64,000 nt of DNA. Source: Brachypterus glaber. Taxonomy: Eukaryota > Arthropoda > Insecta > Coleoptera > Kateretidae. The notes below the pieces were generated by a model that was given only the letters and a program-made list of their open reading frames with translations, made no database searches and was not told the DNA's origin. This document shows positions 42,171 through 53,467 of the stretch, piece after piece (within the stretch, counting starts at the first letter, position 1; each line of letters starts with the position of its first letter). Position numbers and translations under genes: made by a program. The stretch is taken from positions 32,987,667-33,051,666 of the forward strand of contig OY294051.1 in the NCBI GenBank assembly GCA_958510825.1, written 5' to 3'.

Positions 42171-44000
42171 ATAGTTAGAACGGTTTTGCTTAGGCTACAA
42201 TCTAGAAAATCAGCTGATTCGATCACACGAATCATTCTTTTGAAATAAAACTAGTTCTGAATATTAAGTAAAAAAATACGATTAATTAGGTAAATTTTAA
42301 TAAACAAACAAGTTGTTTTCTAGCTTATAGCTGGAATTAGTATTTAGTACTTATTTTATTATTGATTACCACGGGTCGGATCGAAGTAGCCATTACCGGG
42401 GGCATGCAAAAATTAGAATGTCAAAAAACTCTATTTTCAAGTAAACACTTAAACTATTATTCACCAAGCGGAATACCATGTCGACGCTGTTAATACTCTG
42501 TGAGTCACTTGGTCATGGTCCATGACTCATGGAGAATAGTTAGAACGGTTTTGCTTAGGATACAATCTAGAAAATCAGCTGATTCGATCACACGAATCAT
42601 TCTTTTGAAATAAAACTAGTTCTGAATATTAAGTAAAAAAATACGATTAATTAGGTAAATTTTAATAAACAAACAAGTTGTTTTCTAGCTTATAGCTGGA
42701 ATTAGTATTTAGTACTTATTTTATTATTGATTATCACGGGTCGGATCGAAGTAGCCATTACCGGGGGCATGCAAAAATTAGAATGTCAAAAAACTCTTTT
42801 TTGAAGTAAACACTTAAACTATTATTCACCAAGCGGAATACCATGTCGACGCTGTTAATACTCTGTGAGTCACTTGGTCATGGTCCATGACTCATGGAGA
42901 ATAGTTAGAACGGTTTTGCTTAGGCTACAATCTAGAAAATCAGCTGATTCGATCACACGAATCATTCTTTTGAAATAAAACTAGTTCTGAATATTAAGTA
43001 AAAAAATACGATTAATTAGGTAAATTTTAATAAACAAACAAGTTGTTTTCTAGCTTATAGCTGGAATTAGTATTTAGTACTTATTTTATTATTGATTACC
43101 ACGGGTCGGATTGAAGTAGCCATTACCGGGGGCATGCAAAAATTAGAATGTCAAAAAACTCTTTTTTCAAGTAAACACTTAAACTATTATTCACCAAGCG
43201 GAATACCATGTCGACGCTGTTAATACTCTGTGAGTCACTTGGTCATGGTCCATGACTCATGGTGAATAGTTAGAACGGTTTTGCTTAGGCTACAATCTAG
43301 AAAATCAGCTGATTCGATCACATGAATCATTCTTTTAAAATAAAACTAGTTTTGAATATTAAGTTAAAAAAATACGATTAATTAGGTAAATTTTAATAAA
43401 CAAAAGTTGTTTTCTAGCTTATAGCTGGAATTAGTATTTAGTACTTATTTTATTATTGATTACCACTGGTCGGATCGAAGTAGCCATTTACCAGGGGCAT
43501 GCAAAAATTAGAATGTCAAAAAACCCTTTTTTCAAGTAAATAGACACTTTAAACTATTATTCACCAAGCGGAATGTCATGTCGACGCTGTTATTACTCTG
43601 TAAGTCACTTGGTCATGATCCATGACTCATGGAGAATAGTTAGAACGGTTTTGCTTAGGCTACAATCTAGAAAATCAGCTGATTCGATCACACGGATCAT
43701 TCTTTTGAAATAAAACTAGTTCTGAATATTAAGTAAAAAAATACGATTAATTAGGTGAATTTTAATAAACAAACAAGTTGTTTTCTAGCTTATAGCTGGA
43801 ATTAGTATTTAGTACTTATTTTATTATTGATTACCACGGGTCGGATCGAATTAGCCATTACCGGGGGCATGCAAAAATTAGAATTAAAAAAAAATCTTTT
43901 TTCAAGTAAATAGACCCTTTAAACTATTATTCACCAAGCGGAACGCCATGTTGACGCCAATACTCTGTGAGTCACTTGGGCATTATCCATGATTCATGGG
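42171..44000 (+). repeat. Satellite array, five units of ~365 bp
   Basis: Units start ATAGTTAGAACGGTTTTGCT at 42171, 42536, 42901, 43266 and 43636, a spacing of 365, 365, 365 and 370. Units 1-3 are nearly identical; units 4 and 5 have drifted. Each carries AATCAGCTGATTCGATCACA, CTAGCTTATAGCTGGAATTA, CACGGGTCGGATCGAAGTAG and a dyad GGTCATGGTCCATGACTCAT at its end. No ORF. The pattern fits a young satellite or the internal repeats of a foldback element. Confidence 0.9.
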
Positions 44001-44140
44001 GAATGACTTAATTTTTTTTTTTGGAAAATTGTTTCTCCTTTCAAAAAACAAATAGTTAATACAAAAATATTGTGTTTTTTATTAATTATTCGTTTTTTGA
44101 AAAGGAAATAAATGTTGAAAAAAAAATTTTAAAGTCTTTT
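44001..44140. repeat. AT-rich spacer with its own inverted repeat
   Basis: TTTTCAAAAAACAAATAGTT-like sequence is mirrored by AATTATTCGTTTTTTGAAAA. It separates the direct satellite units from the inverted partial unit. Confidence 0.5.
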
Positions 44141-44487
44141 TCCATGAGTCATGGACCATGACCAGTCACTTGGGGAAGGTTCAAGTATTATGTAACGCAA
44201 ATTTTGATCATTTTAGACCACCACCCCCCCCCCCCCCTGTAACGCTATTTTCCTATAACATTAACATGGGCGTAATACCCCAAAATGACCCATCCCCTAG
44301 TAGCGTTACGTAATACTTGAACGTTCCCTTGGCCATGGTCCAAGACTGAGTATTAACAGCGCCGACATGACATTCCGCTTAGTAAATAATGGTTTAAAAT
44401 GTCTATTTACTTGAAAAAAGAGTTTTTTTTTAATACTAATTTTTGCATGTCCCCGGTAAAAGCTACTTCGATCCGACCCGTGTTGAT
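44141..44487 (-). repeat. Inverted partial satellite unit, broken by a MITE
   Basis: TCCATGAGTCATGGACCATG and, after an insertion at 44173-44328, GAGTATTAACAGCGCCGACA, ATTCCGCTTAGTAAATAATG and TACTTCGATCCGACCCGTG. This is the reverse complement of the last ~145 bp of the 365-bp unit. It stops where the next MITE is inserted. Confidence 0.8.
44173..44328. mobile_element. GGGAACGTTC MITE with TTG target duplication
   Basis: The ends GGGAAGGTTCAAGTATTATG and the inverse TAATACTTGAACGTTCCC are flanked by TTG (44170-44172 and 44329-44331). Inserted in the inverted satellite unit. Almost the same as 32298-32449. Confidence 0.8.
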
Positions 44488-44489
44488 TA

Positions 44490-44971
44490 CACAGCACAAC
44501 ACTCAAAAATTTGCCGACACCTATTTGATGCGCTGTTTTCGGTATTTTGCTTTGTTTTTATCGATCAGCTCGTTTTTTAAGATATAGCGCAGTGTTTTTT
44601 TTGCTTATAGTTTTAGTGAAAAAAATAACTAAGGTCTATTTTTTTTTGCGGTGGATTGGTTCTCTATTAATAGGGATCTATCTTTAGTATTTACATGAAA
44701 ATTATCATGAAAATATAGCGAAGACATACGAAAAAATCTATTTTAAATCCGATTTCTTTTGCTTAGAGCCCTAATTATAGGGAGCAATCCAAGGCAAAAA
44801 AAATAATGAGACCATAATTATTTTTTTTACTACAACTATAGGTCAAAAAAAACCGTGCGCTATACCTCAAAAAACGAGCTGATCGAGCAAAAAAAGGTTT
44901 AATAATCAGCGCATCAAATATAGCCAGACGCAACTAAAAGGTCCCAGGCAATTTTTTTTTGTACAGCAGTG
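44490..44971. mobile_element. TA-flanked TIR element, 482 bp
   Basis: CACAGCACAACACTC...AAATTTGCC is mirrored imperfectly by GGCAATTTTTTTTTTGTACA and GCAGTG. The inner arms TCGATCAGCTCGTTTTTTAA and CAAAAAACGAGCTGATCGAG, GATGCGCTG and CAGCGCATC are clear. TA flanks both sides. Inserted at the broken end of the satellite. Confidence 0.7.
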
Positions 44972-44973
44972 TA

Positions 44974-45271
44974 ATTTATGTAAATCGCATCCAATCAGGG
45001 GCGTGCCAATTTAGGGGTTTATATGATGAATTACCTACCGAGGGTACCTACCAGTTCTGCTTTATTGAATTTCCTGACTTTTGTGTGACCAAATCTTAAA
45101 CTTTTTGTTGCCTAGTTGTAAAAATTTCTAATATAGCTATAGGCTTATTAACTTAACAAAATTTTATAAAGGTTTACTTATTATTTCCGATATTCTTTAT
45201 TTCTTTTTTTATTTTTCTTGATCAGTTTAAGCCTTTTGTTAGAAATACCAAAAGAAATCCAATAGTTTCAT
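44974..45271. other. Mixed DNA without a gene call
   Basis: CAGGGGCGTGCC at ~44996 resembles GACGTGCGAAATGG-type element parts. No gene. Confidence 0.45.
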
Positions 45272-45608
45272 GGGAGGCATAGCGTAGCGGCTAACGCGAA
45301 TGTATAGCAAGCCTACTAGCGTGAGTTCGATTCTCACTGGCGCCGATTTGCCTTTTTCAGTTAATTAATAATAAAAATTTGGCGAAGACGATAAGTGAAA
45401 CGGACACTCCCTAGAAACTGGTTCGAAAGTCAGTATAAGCCGGTGGTTCCTTCTACCACTAGTCCACACAAGTCCTAGAGTTAGGAGATGCTTAATTAAA
45501 TAGAATAGTACGAGGTTAAACAAACAAACAAACAAATAAACAAACAAACAGACAAACAAACAAACAAACAAACAAAACAAACAAACAAACAAACAAACAA
45601 AACAAACA
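45272..45608 (+). mobile_element. tRNA-derived SINE, copy 2, with CAAA tail
   Basis: The head GGGAGGCATAGCGTAGCGGC (A box TAGCGTAGCGGC) and GTGAGTTCGATTCTCAC (B box) end at GGCGCC. The body follows, with TTTGGCGAAGACG, GGTTCGAAAGTC and AGTACGAGGTTAAA, then ~90 bases of CAAA repeats with a few variants. Reading the tail backwards gives frames such as VCLFVCLF; these are not genes. The long pure tail suggests a young copy. Confidence 0.9.
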
Positions 45609-46840
45609 TATGAAAATCAACGAAATCTAAAGAAATACAGTCGAAGTTAGCTGGCTTTGTAGCAGTTTCATTTGAAATCTTCATCAGGGTTTTAAACATA
45701 TGATGTTTATATTTGTCGTCAAAAAATAACTGAGGGGTATAACATTAACTTTAGAATACATAGGAATAGAAAAAGGGGATTGCAAAAGAAAAATATATGT
45801 TTGGATATATCGAACGTGTTAATTTTATGCAAATGCCTTGGTAAACAAATAATCATACTTCACGGAGGTTTATGGTGTTTTTTTTCTATGTGCAATAAAC
45901 TGCTTAGGTGTTGAATGAACACATATCTATTTAAAGTAACGATAATTTTGTATAAATCTTGTTTTCCAATTAATTAAATTGTTTTTGAGACGTTTTAATG
46001 ATTTTCTAGTCACATATACTGGGTGAAATGTCAAAGTATATTGTCTAGAAATGACTTTACAAGGTACAAGACGAGTGAGTAAATATAATAGCTAGAGTAA
46101 ATATGACAGCTAGAGCTTTGCCAGGCTGGGTTTTCGTCATAACCAAGACCAAAACCATATTAGATAACCGCCCCCACTAAATAAAGAAGAAAAAGGCTTT
46201 CGGTTTTAATAAGTCTCCTGCAGCTCTAATAATACAGCACGAGTAATAATAATTATAAATTATTTAAAGTTTCTATTAAAACTCTGTGGTATAAGACACC
46301 TTTGTAGTTCCCAAACGAGTATAAATAAATAAATAACCTTTTTTATTAGTAATAGTATTACTTCTTCTTTTGGTGACCACATTAAAAGCTTTTTTACCCG
46401 ATTGACAAAGAAAGGAGGGTAAGGTGTTTAACAGTCTATGTATGTATGTATGTGTGTATGAATCTACAACTCTAATGTACTGATACTTTTTAGGTTATCA
46501 GTCGGGTGTTTTTTTTTTAATTAAATTATTTATTATATTGATGAAATCAACAAACTGCTATGAGCCAAATATTTTGATAAAAAAACTTTTATGCGATTTT
46601 GTCAATAATTATATAATTGATTATAATCAATTCAACAAAGAGAAGAAAAAAATCTCTCATGGATTTTTTCTCTGAAAATTTAAAATCTTAAGCTCATTAG
46701 TTACATCTCATCCAAGGTGACAAAATGATCCTAAGGGCATTAATTTACCATAAATTATATACATTTAATTGCTTCAACTTAGCAGACTAACCCTTGTAGG
46801 GTTATATGGGAAAAATCAAACTTATTCATAATAGTTATTT
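45609..46840. other. AT-rich DNA with a TATG microsatellite
   Basis: TATGTATGTATGTATGTGTG at 46437-46458. A short T-rich GAAATTTCAGATG-type stretch follows the SINE tail. No coding-like frame. Confidence 0.5.
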
Positions 46841-46970
46841 ATAATACAAGGGCGAAAATTTAAATTTTTCGATTGAGTAGGTTTTTAGAAGCCGAGGGCC
46901 GACCGATGGGGCCGGCCCGAGGGTAATAAACCTACGAAATCGAAATTTAACTTTTTGCCCGTGTATTATA
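46841..46970. mobile_element. Hairpin element with GC-rich loop, ~130 bp
   Basis: ATAATACAAGGGCGAAAATT and TTCGATTGAGTAGGTTT are mirrored by AAACCTACGAAATCGAAATT and TTTTTGCCCGTGTATTAT. The loop is GC-rich (GAGGGCCGACC, GGGGCCGGCCCGAGG). TAACTTTTCGCCCGT at ~47560 is a lone matching end, so a longer element reaching to ~47575 is possible. Confidence 0.6.
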
Positions 46971-47910
46971 CAATATATTTTATTTGATTGATACTAATTA
47001 TAATAAATTATTAAAATAAATTTAATTTTAAATTTCAAAAAATATTTCTTTTCACTGTCTTATTTATCTTTATCTATTTATCCATGACAAATTGCTATCC
47101 AATCAAATCGCTAAAAAACAATTGAATCGTTTCTTTTGCGTGCGGTTTCATTTTCAAATTAAAAAAGCTATAGCTTGGCGTTTTGATTACTTTCTGTTAA
47201 AATGTTCTGTTGTGAAAATAATAATACTTCTGAAACCGTTCTATGAATACTATAAATACTTAAATTGATTTTACAATTGAAATTTTATGTTTTTAATTTA
47301 TTTTAGTGGATTTTAATCGGTTAACATATATTTTAAGGTTATGTTATAGAAGAAATTTTTATTTTATGTGAAATGATTATAATAACTGTATCTGGTCAAA
47401 AAGAACAGTTAGTTCAAGATCAAAAGTGACCAAAAAGTCATATTTCTTTATAAATATTACAGTAAAGGTAAAGCATCTTCTTTTAAAAAGCTTGAAAATA
47501 ACAAGTTTTAGTTAGCAGGAGAAAAAAATATTTTGGCCCAAGGGCCACAAAGTTTAACTTTTCGCCCGTAAAACAAGAACAAAAAGTGTCGCTTTTAGAA
47601 TCAATCGAATAAAAAATATATTATTGATATAATTTAAATATATCATACTGTATATTTAATTCTTTACATTTCTGTGTGAAAATTCCTACAGAAATCATGT
47701 CAGATGTGACTGGTTGAAGGCTATAAAAAATTAAAGTTTTCCTTATAAAACCATAAGTTATGTTTTTGAAAAGAACACTTATAAGTGTTCTAAATCTAAA
47801 TTTCAATGGGTAGTACATTAAGCATTAAGTACATTTTATAAGACAATATTAAAGGCTACATTTCGAAGGCCCGCGCAGGGAAACAAAGCTCGTTATGATA
47901 CCCATATATG
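46971..47910. other. AT-rich DNA with an unsupported minus-strand frame
   Basis: The frame at 47621-47818 (65 codons, ATG start) has no recognisable feature and AT-rich codons; not called. GGCCCAAGGGCC near 47537 is a small palindrome. Confidence 0.45.
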
Positions 47911-48157
47911 GGAGGATTGGTGTAGTGGACTACCGCGTTTACTACACAAATAGCGTGAGTTCGATTCTCACCGGCGCCGATTTGACTTTTTCTGTTAATT
48001 AATAATTGAAATTTGGCGAAGGCGTAAGTGAAGCGGACACTCCCTATAAATTGGTTCGAAAGTCAATTAAAGCCGGTGGTTCCCTCTACTACTAGCCCAC
48101 ACAAGTCCTGGACTTAGGGGATGCTTAACTAAGTAGAATAGTACGAGTTTAACAAAA
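47911..48157 (+). mobile_element. tRNA-derived SINE, copy 3
   Basis: GGAGGATTGGTGTAGTGGAC (A-box region), GTGAGTTCGATTCTCACC (B box), then CGAAGGCGTAAGTGAAGCGG, GGTTCGAAAGTCAATTAAAG, CCCACACAAGTCCTGGACTT and GTACGAGTTTAAC. It has no CAAA tail. The head differs from copy 2, so the two may come from different tRNA-type subfamilies. Confidence 0.85.
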
Positions 48158-48335
48158 TGTAAATATAATGACGTCATTATAAAATAAATATTAAATTACA
48201 TTCTACTGTACAAGTAAAGCAAACCCGTGATAACATTAATATGTTTTAAGCCTCCAGTTACGAGACACTGTTTTCTTTACTTGCATATTTCTTAGTATCG
48301 TAAGCGTCACATAAATTTAAAGTTTTCGGCTGGGA
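48158..48335. other. AT-rich DNA without a gene call
   Basis: Nothing beyond AT-rich sequence was seen. Confidence 0.5.
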
Positions 48336-48340
48336 TCGTT

Positions 48341-48494
48341 ACATAATTTTGGGACACTTTTGCGTCACATAATTTTGAGACACTTTTTCGTCACATAACA
48401 ACAATGATCTCAGCCGAGAACTTTGTTGATATCGCAAGCGTCACATATTTTGGGACACTTTTTCGTAACGGTTTCAGCCGTAACGGTTTCAGCC
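48341..48494 (+). repeat. 26-bp tandem repeat with inverted flanks
   Basis: ACATAATTTTGGGACACTTT with TGCGTC occurs at 48341 and 48367, and again, shortened, at 48443. TTTCGGCTGGGATCG and GATCTCAGCCGAGAA are inverse. A 15-bp repeat TAACGGTTTCAGCC(G/C) closes the block. Confidence 0.7.
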
Positions 48495-48986
48495 CTGTAC
48501 CCCCCTTCTAAAACATATTAATGTTAAAATAATATAAATTAAAAGCTATTTAGTAGAAAGTAGTATTCAAGTGGGAAACTAAAAAAAAAAGAAAACGAAA
48601 CGTTCTTAAATGATATGACTTGAGTTCTAAAGTAAAAAGCCTCTTGATTAAAAGTTTGAAAACTACTTTATACAGTTTAGGACTACGGTAATAGCACTTT
48701 TGTGTAAAACTTCTTTTAAAAAGAAGAAAAAAAAAGGAAAATGTACAAAAGGTAAAGCATAATTTATTACTATAAGTAGCAATGCCATTATTTACGAAAC
48801 AAGCCGTGAAGACACGTAATGCTTAGTATTCCATAGTGTATACTCTTTGATATGGCTACACCGAGAAAAATCGGACAAATATACTATGTATTTAACATTA
48901 ATTTATTACCTGTGATTATATTTTTATTTATAGCAGAAAATCGAAATATTTGTAACACTTATATTATTAGTTTTTGTTTTAAATTG
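48495..48986. other. AT-rich DNA without a gene call
   Basis: Nothing beyond AT-rich sequence was seen. Confidence 0.5.
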
Positions 48987-49405
48987 ACAGGGTTTCGTGT
49001 GATACATCATTTTAAAGCAAATACAATTATCTATTGGACTGTATATTTTTTAATTTTTAAAAAAAAAATTTTAAGGTTTTGATTTTTTAATTTTTTGTGC
49101 TAAAAGTTTTTTTTTTTGTTAATATTTATATATTGCAGCTAAAATTAGTTGAAAAGTATAATTTAGGTTTTTTCATCATTAAATTAGTAACTTTTAAAAA
49201 ATTGTTTGATTTTTTTAGAGTAATTTTGAAAAAAAATACCCACTTTCAACCCAATAAAAATGTTTAAAAAAATTAAAAAATATATAGTTAAATGGAGAAT
49301 TTAATAAGCTTTAAAATGATGTATCACACGACCTCCCTTTCCTTTCCCTTTTAAGAGCTGATCAAATATATGCTAAAAGATAGTTGTCTTATTTAAGACG
49401 GTTTT
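48987..49405. mobile_element. End-less GGTCCAAAAGTC MITE
   Basis: CGTGTGATACATCATTTTAA, TTAAGGTTTTGATTTTTTAA, and later AAAATGATGTATCACACGAC with AAATATATGCTAAAAGATAG. Both inner arms are present, but both TIRs and the poly-C runs are lost. Confidence 0.65.
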
Positions 49406-49920
49406 CGCAGAACTTGATTATCTCTTTAAGTTTTCAAAAAAATCGTTGGGTAAATAAGTTGGGACACCTGGTATATAGTTTTTTCTCGAAGCATATAGAA
49501 ATAGTTTATATAAATATAATAATTTCCTAAAAATTTTTTGACAATTATTGCTGGAACAGTTTTCTATGTGTAGAAGAAAATAACAAATTCTGAAAATTTG
49601 AAAGGTACGAAGAGTCTAGGTAATAATAGAAAAAGACACTTTTCACCAGGTGCCTTGTACCTTGCCAAAAAGGTCAATAGAAGGACTAACTACCTATAAT
49701 AGAAATAAGGAAATTTGGGACAAGAAAGTACCGTTTTCTTGTCTACCGTAAAAAAATGGGGTGTAGTTATTTTTAGAACAGTTTTTTGTGGATAACACCA
49801 GTGGCTTTAAAAATTTCTCAAGGCTGATCCAGAAAGTTTTTTATAAAAAATAACTCTTAATTAAAAATTATAATTTTTAAATGTTTAATTTAAAATTTTA
49901 ATTTTTAAAATTTTAGGAAA
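49406..49920. other. AT-rich DNA without a gene call
   Basis: No supported frame and no repeat partner seen. Confidence 0.5.
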
Positions 49921-50445
49921 AATAATAGTATATTAAAGTACTAGTTTCATAACATACGTTTTTAGCGCACGAGTACAAGTTTAGAAAACGAGCCACTTGC
50001 GGCGAGTTTTCTAAAGTACTAGTGCTCTAAAAACGTGTTATGAAACGAGTGCTTTATACATTTTTTTTTATTTTGCTCTAAAATTTAAAAAACTTACATT
50101 TAAATTGATGACTGATTTAGGGATTTTTGTTTTGGGTTGGCATTACCGTTTACACTATGTTTAAAATTCTAAGAACCAATGATATTTTGATATATTTTAC
50201 AGTCATCTCTTCTTTTTTCACTGCAATTAACCGGTCCACAATTTTAACACGGTAAAAAATAACCCAAACACAAAATTTTGTAAAAAATTAAAATTTAAAT
50301 CGACATTGACATTTGCACGCAAAACGTCAAGATATAGGCTTTTATATGTTGCCAACCCAACAGAAAAAAAACTAGAGACCTCTTATGGGCCTATAAGAAC
50401 AAGTGTGATTATGAGCTTATAAGAATCGCAAAATAGAAAAACATA
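49921..50445 (+). mobile_element. Dispersed family D, copy 2, with hairpin head
   Basis: The head is a hairpin: AGTACTAGTTTCATAACATA and GTTTTTAGCGCACGAG are mirrored by CTAGTGCTCTAAAAACGTG and TTATGAAACGAGTGCTTTA around CGAGCCACTTGCGGCGAG. The body includes GGGTTGGCATTACCGTTTAC, TATTTTACAGTCATCTCTTC and CTCTTATGGGCCTATAAGAA. Copies are at 37690 (inverted) and 50773. Confidence 0.75.
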
Positions 50446-50772
50446 ACTGATTTCAAAATGTTTATAATTTTGTTGTTGCAAATATAGCGCAGCTCACCTT
50501 GTGAGCTTTTTACGTTCTAGCTACTGAGTAATAAGATAATTTAGTAAATATAATTAGTTTGGGACTTCTGGAGGTGAAAAACCTGACAAGGGATGTTGAA
50601 CCATACTGCAAGTTGAATGTAAAAATGCGTAGGAGAGAGAAAGAACTTTCTCACGGACACTGTTTACTGTCTCCTTTTTTTGTGTACGTTTTCGTAACCG
50701 GAAAGTCTGTGGTATTGGTTTTCAAGGTGCACGCTGATGAATTCCCACCAGGCCCGGATTAAAAAATATACA
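50446..50772 (+). other. GC-richer island with a 67-codon frame, unexplained
   Basis: It lies between two direct copies of family D. The frame at 50559-50762 contains LEVKNLTRDVEPYCKLNVKM and TGKSVVLVFKVHADEFPPGP, and uses GC-rich codons (AAACCTGACAAGGGATG). It has only a TTG start at its head (an ATG occurs at codon 23), ends at GGCCCGGATTAA, and shows no recognisable domain. It could be an exon, part of a composite element or chance. Confidence 0.25.
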
Positions 50773-51187
50773 TATAATAGTATATTAAAGTACTAGTTTC
50801 ATAACATACATAAAGTACTAGTGCGCTAAAAACGTCTTATGAAATGAGTGCTTTATACATTTTGTTCTATTTTGCTCTAAAATTTAAAAAAACTTTCTTT
50901 AAATTTAGGGATTTTTGTTTAGGGTTGGCATTACAGTTTACACCATGTTTAAAATTCTAAGAACAAATGATATTTTGATATATTTTATAGTCATCTCTTG
51001 TCCTTTTCACTGCAATTAACCCCAATTTTAACACGGTAAAAAATAACCTAAATAGAAAATTTTGTAGGAAATTAAACTTTAAAGCGACTGACATTTGCAC
51101 GGAAAACGTCAAGCGATAGGCTTTTGTCTGTTGCCAACCCAAAAGAAAAAAAAGTACAGACCTCTTATGGGCCTATAAACTGATAAG
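50773..51187 (+). mobile_element. Dispersed family D, copy 3, hairpin head collapsed
   Basis: Same body as 49921-50445, but the head reads TTCATAACATACATAAAGTACTAGTG-style, with the ~60 bp inner hairpin (GTTTTTAGCGCACGAG...GAGTTTTC) removed. Confidence 0.75.
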
Positions 51188-51254
51188 CCCCCCCCCGTTT
51201 CGCACACCCCTGGTTTAAATCAGTACGTGAAAATGACATACAAAGATGGGCCTT

Positions 51255-51465
51255 ATTAGGATTAATTCACGTGCAAAACCTCGTTAATATATCTCAAAGG
51301 GTTCCTGAGTTATTAAATAAAAACCGATTTTTTTAGCCAATTTCAAAGGGGCGTAGCTCCCTTATGACGCATTTTAAGACGTATGTTTATAGGAACTTTT
51401 TGTCATATTTTATCATGTAGAATCACCTGTTAAAATTTCCTACGCTATTTCAAATACACCGTGTA
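51255..51465 (-). mobile_element. GATTCTAC family, one end
   Basis: CACGTGCAAAACCTCGTTAA, TTCCTGAGTTATTAAATAAA, GGGGCGTAGCTCCCTTATGA and ATGTAGAATCACCTG are the reverse of landmarks at 4966-5165 and 17380-17998. Confidence 0.6.
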
Positions 51466-52297
51466 TGTTTATGTATGTAAAATCAATCTATTAAAAAATC
51501 ATTAAATCGAAAAATATTTTGAGATAAATGTTTTATTTACGTCAACATATTTAATTTTACGTTAAATATTTAATTTAGTGAAATATAAATAATAAATGCT
51601 AAAATATTATGCTTTCATTACTGGGATTTCCTATTCATTAAAATTTAATTGTTCAATTGAAAATAATTCGTTAAATAATAGTAATAATAATAATAGAATT
51701 ATCGACGATGAATATTAAATAGAACAGCTATTTATTGTGTGGAATTTCATTTGTTTTTAAGCAAAATTATTTTAGAATTTTTTTGATTAATTTAACACTT
51801 TAACTCTTTAACTGCCGCGCGATATTTATAAAATTTTGCGATTGCGGACGAGTCATTTTTTTTTTCGCCATTTTTTTTTTTTGTTAATGGACTGCCACCT
51901 ATTTAGATTAGATAAAGAGAGAAGTTATACAGAAAGAGATAAAAGTATAATTATTATTGTTTTGAAATAAAATTATGCATATTTTAGGTAAAAATAACAT
52001 TTTAGATTATATTTTAAATTGCATGAAGGTAAGATATTTGTTTCTTTTTAAGTAAAAAACTATTTTTTTTTAAACACAGCTTGTGTACAGTAGGTCGAAA
52101 GTTTCCTAGGGAACTTATGACCTACTCCTTAATTTGACAGTCATTGATAACACCCTGTTGTGTGTGAAGATTTTGTACTTATTTTTATATTCTTTAATAA
52201 TTTTGAATATTATGCACATTTTTTGTTGCACTGTGATAAAATCCAAATATAATATTTTTAGGGAATTTTCTTTTTGGGTTGGTATAAATAAATATAA
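51466..52297. other. AT-rich DNA without a gene call
   Basis: TTTAACTGCCGCGCGATATT at ~51810 and GGACTGCCACC at ~51890 hint at an element edge. CAGTAGGTCGAAAG...ATGACCTACTCC at ~52090 is a small dyad. Confidence 0.4.
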
Positions 52298-52765
52298 ATA
52301 ATTTAATGCAATTTAAAGTTTTGCGTTAAAATTACATAAAGTTTATCAGTTTTTCTTAATATTTGACCAGTTTTTTATCAATTTAGTTCAAAAAATTAAA
52401 ACTGCTCGATCTATTGTTAAATATTTAAACCAGATATCTGTCACAACAACCTGACATAACCTTCAATTTTTGCATTATAATTTGTAAATATGTGCTAAAA
52501 TTAAATAAAAATGTTTTTTAAGTACTGATTTGATAAAATTATTAAATAACTTTAATTTTAATTTAATTGCTTTATTAAAAAATATGTGTTTTGTTGCATT
52601 TACAATTTTGAGTCACAAAAAAACATTGTTTTTAACCTTGTCCGCAGTTTAAAGCCATACAGGCTTTAAACTGCGGACAAGGTGTTTCATATTTGCAGTC
52701 GAAGAAAAAGTATAGTCCACAACACGTATGGAATTGTCTATTACTAGTATGAAATATACTATTCA
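52298..52765 (+). repeat. Dispersed repeat C, copy 2, hairpin lost and new palindrome gained
   Basis: Aligns with 27249-27755. The CpG-rich hairpin is missing between ACGTATGGAA and TTGTCTATT. At 52636-52682 it has CCTTGTCCGCAGTTTAAAGC(C), then ATACA, then the perfect inverse, where copy 1 has only the first arm. Confidence 0.8.
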
Positions 52766-53337
52766 TTTGCTCTACGAGAAAAAAATCTGATGTTTTACCT
52801 CAAATATACCACTTTTTTCAGTGCCTGTACAAACACACACTAAAAAAGTGGTATACAAATACAATTCAAGCTACTTAATTTTGCAAATTCATAAAAGTTG
52901 TGAAAAAGTAAAGATTGTAAATAAATTTTTTACTAAAAGCTACAACAACATTCCTTATGAACCCACACTTAGGCTGGGTTTATCAAAGTGCAGCTAAATT
53001 TAGCTGACACGTAATAACCATAGCAACTCCAACCAAAATCCAGAATTTGCTCTTAACTGAGCCTTTATCTTTTAGATAAGGTTTTAACTGTACACTGATA
53101 AACTGTTCCTGAGACAGTTTATGTTTACAGTGTACATAGTTTTCGTTACGGTACTGCATAAAAAGGTAATTTCAATGTCTACTGTGATTATTTCAAGCAA
53201 AATATCCCTTTGTTCCAGTAAACTTCATTGTGTTTAAATCCTCAAATTGTTTCTAACAATTACTTATAAACATTACAATGGCTCAAACAAATTAATTTAT
53301 TAAATGCTTAGATACAGGCTGTCAAAAATAGTTGTTT
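52766..53337. other. AT-rich DNA without a gene call
   Basis: ATACCACTTTTTTCAGTGCC and CTAAAAAAGTGGTATAC near 52808-52855 form a short inverse pair. No gene. Confidence 0.45.
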
Positions 53338-53467
53338 ATACAGGGTTATTCAGAAATAAGTTCAAAAAATTTAAGAGGTGATTCTACGATAAAAAATATG
53401 AAGAAAACTTACTATAAAGGTTGGTCCGGAAATGAGCCCTAAGGGAGCCTCGACCCTCCAAAGGGTA
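53338..53467 (+). mobile_element. GATTCTAC family, left part, split by a MITE
   Basis: CAGGGTTATTCAGAAATAAG, GTGATTCTACGATAAAAAAT and AGGTTGGTCCGGAAATGAGC. The continuation (TTTATTTAATATTTTTGGAA, ATTTTATCCAGGGACGTGCG) appears after the MITE at 54310-54510 and aligns with 17500-17640. Confidence 0.6.

Noticed and set aside
42171..44000. CRISPR array
   Set aside because: The repeat is 365 bp with no distinct spacers, in eukaryotic DNA.
45365..45699. Two ORFs rich in VCLFVCLF-type repeats
   Set aside because: Antisense reading of the CAAA tail of a SINE.
47621..47818. 65-codon minus-strand ORF with ATG
   Set aside because: Amino-acid mix is plausible, but codons are AT-rich and there is no domain or splice signal; too weak to call.
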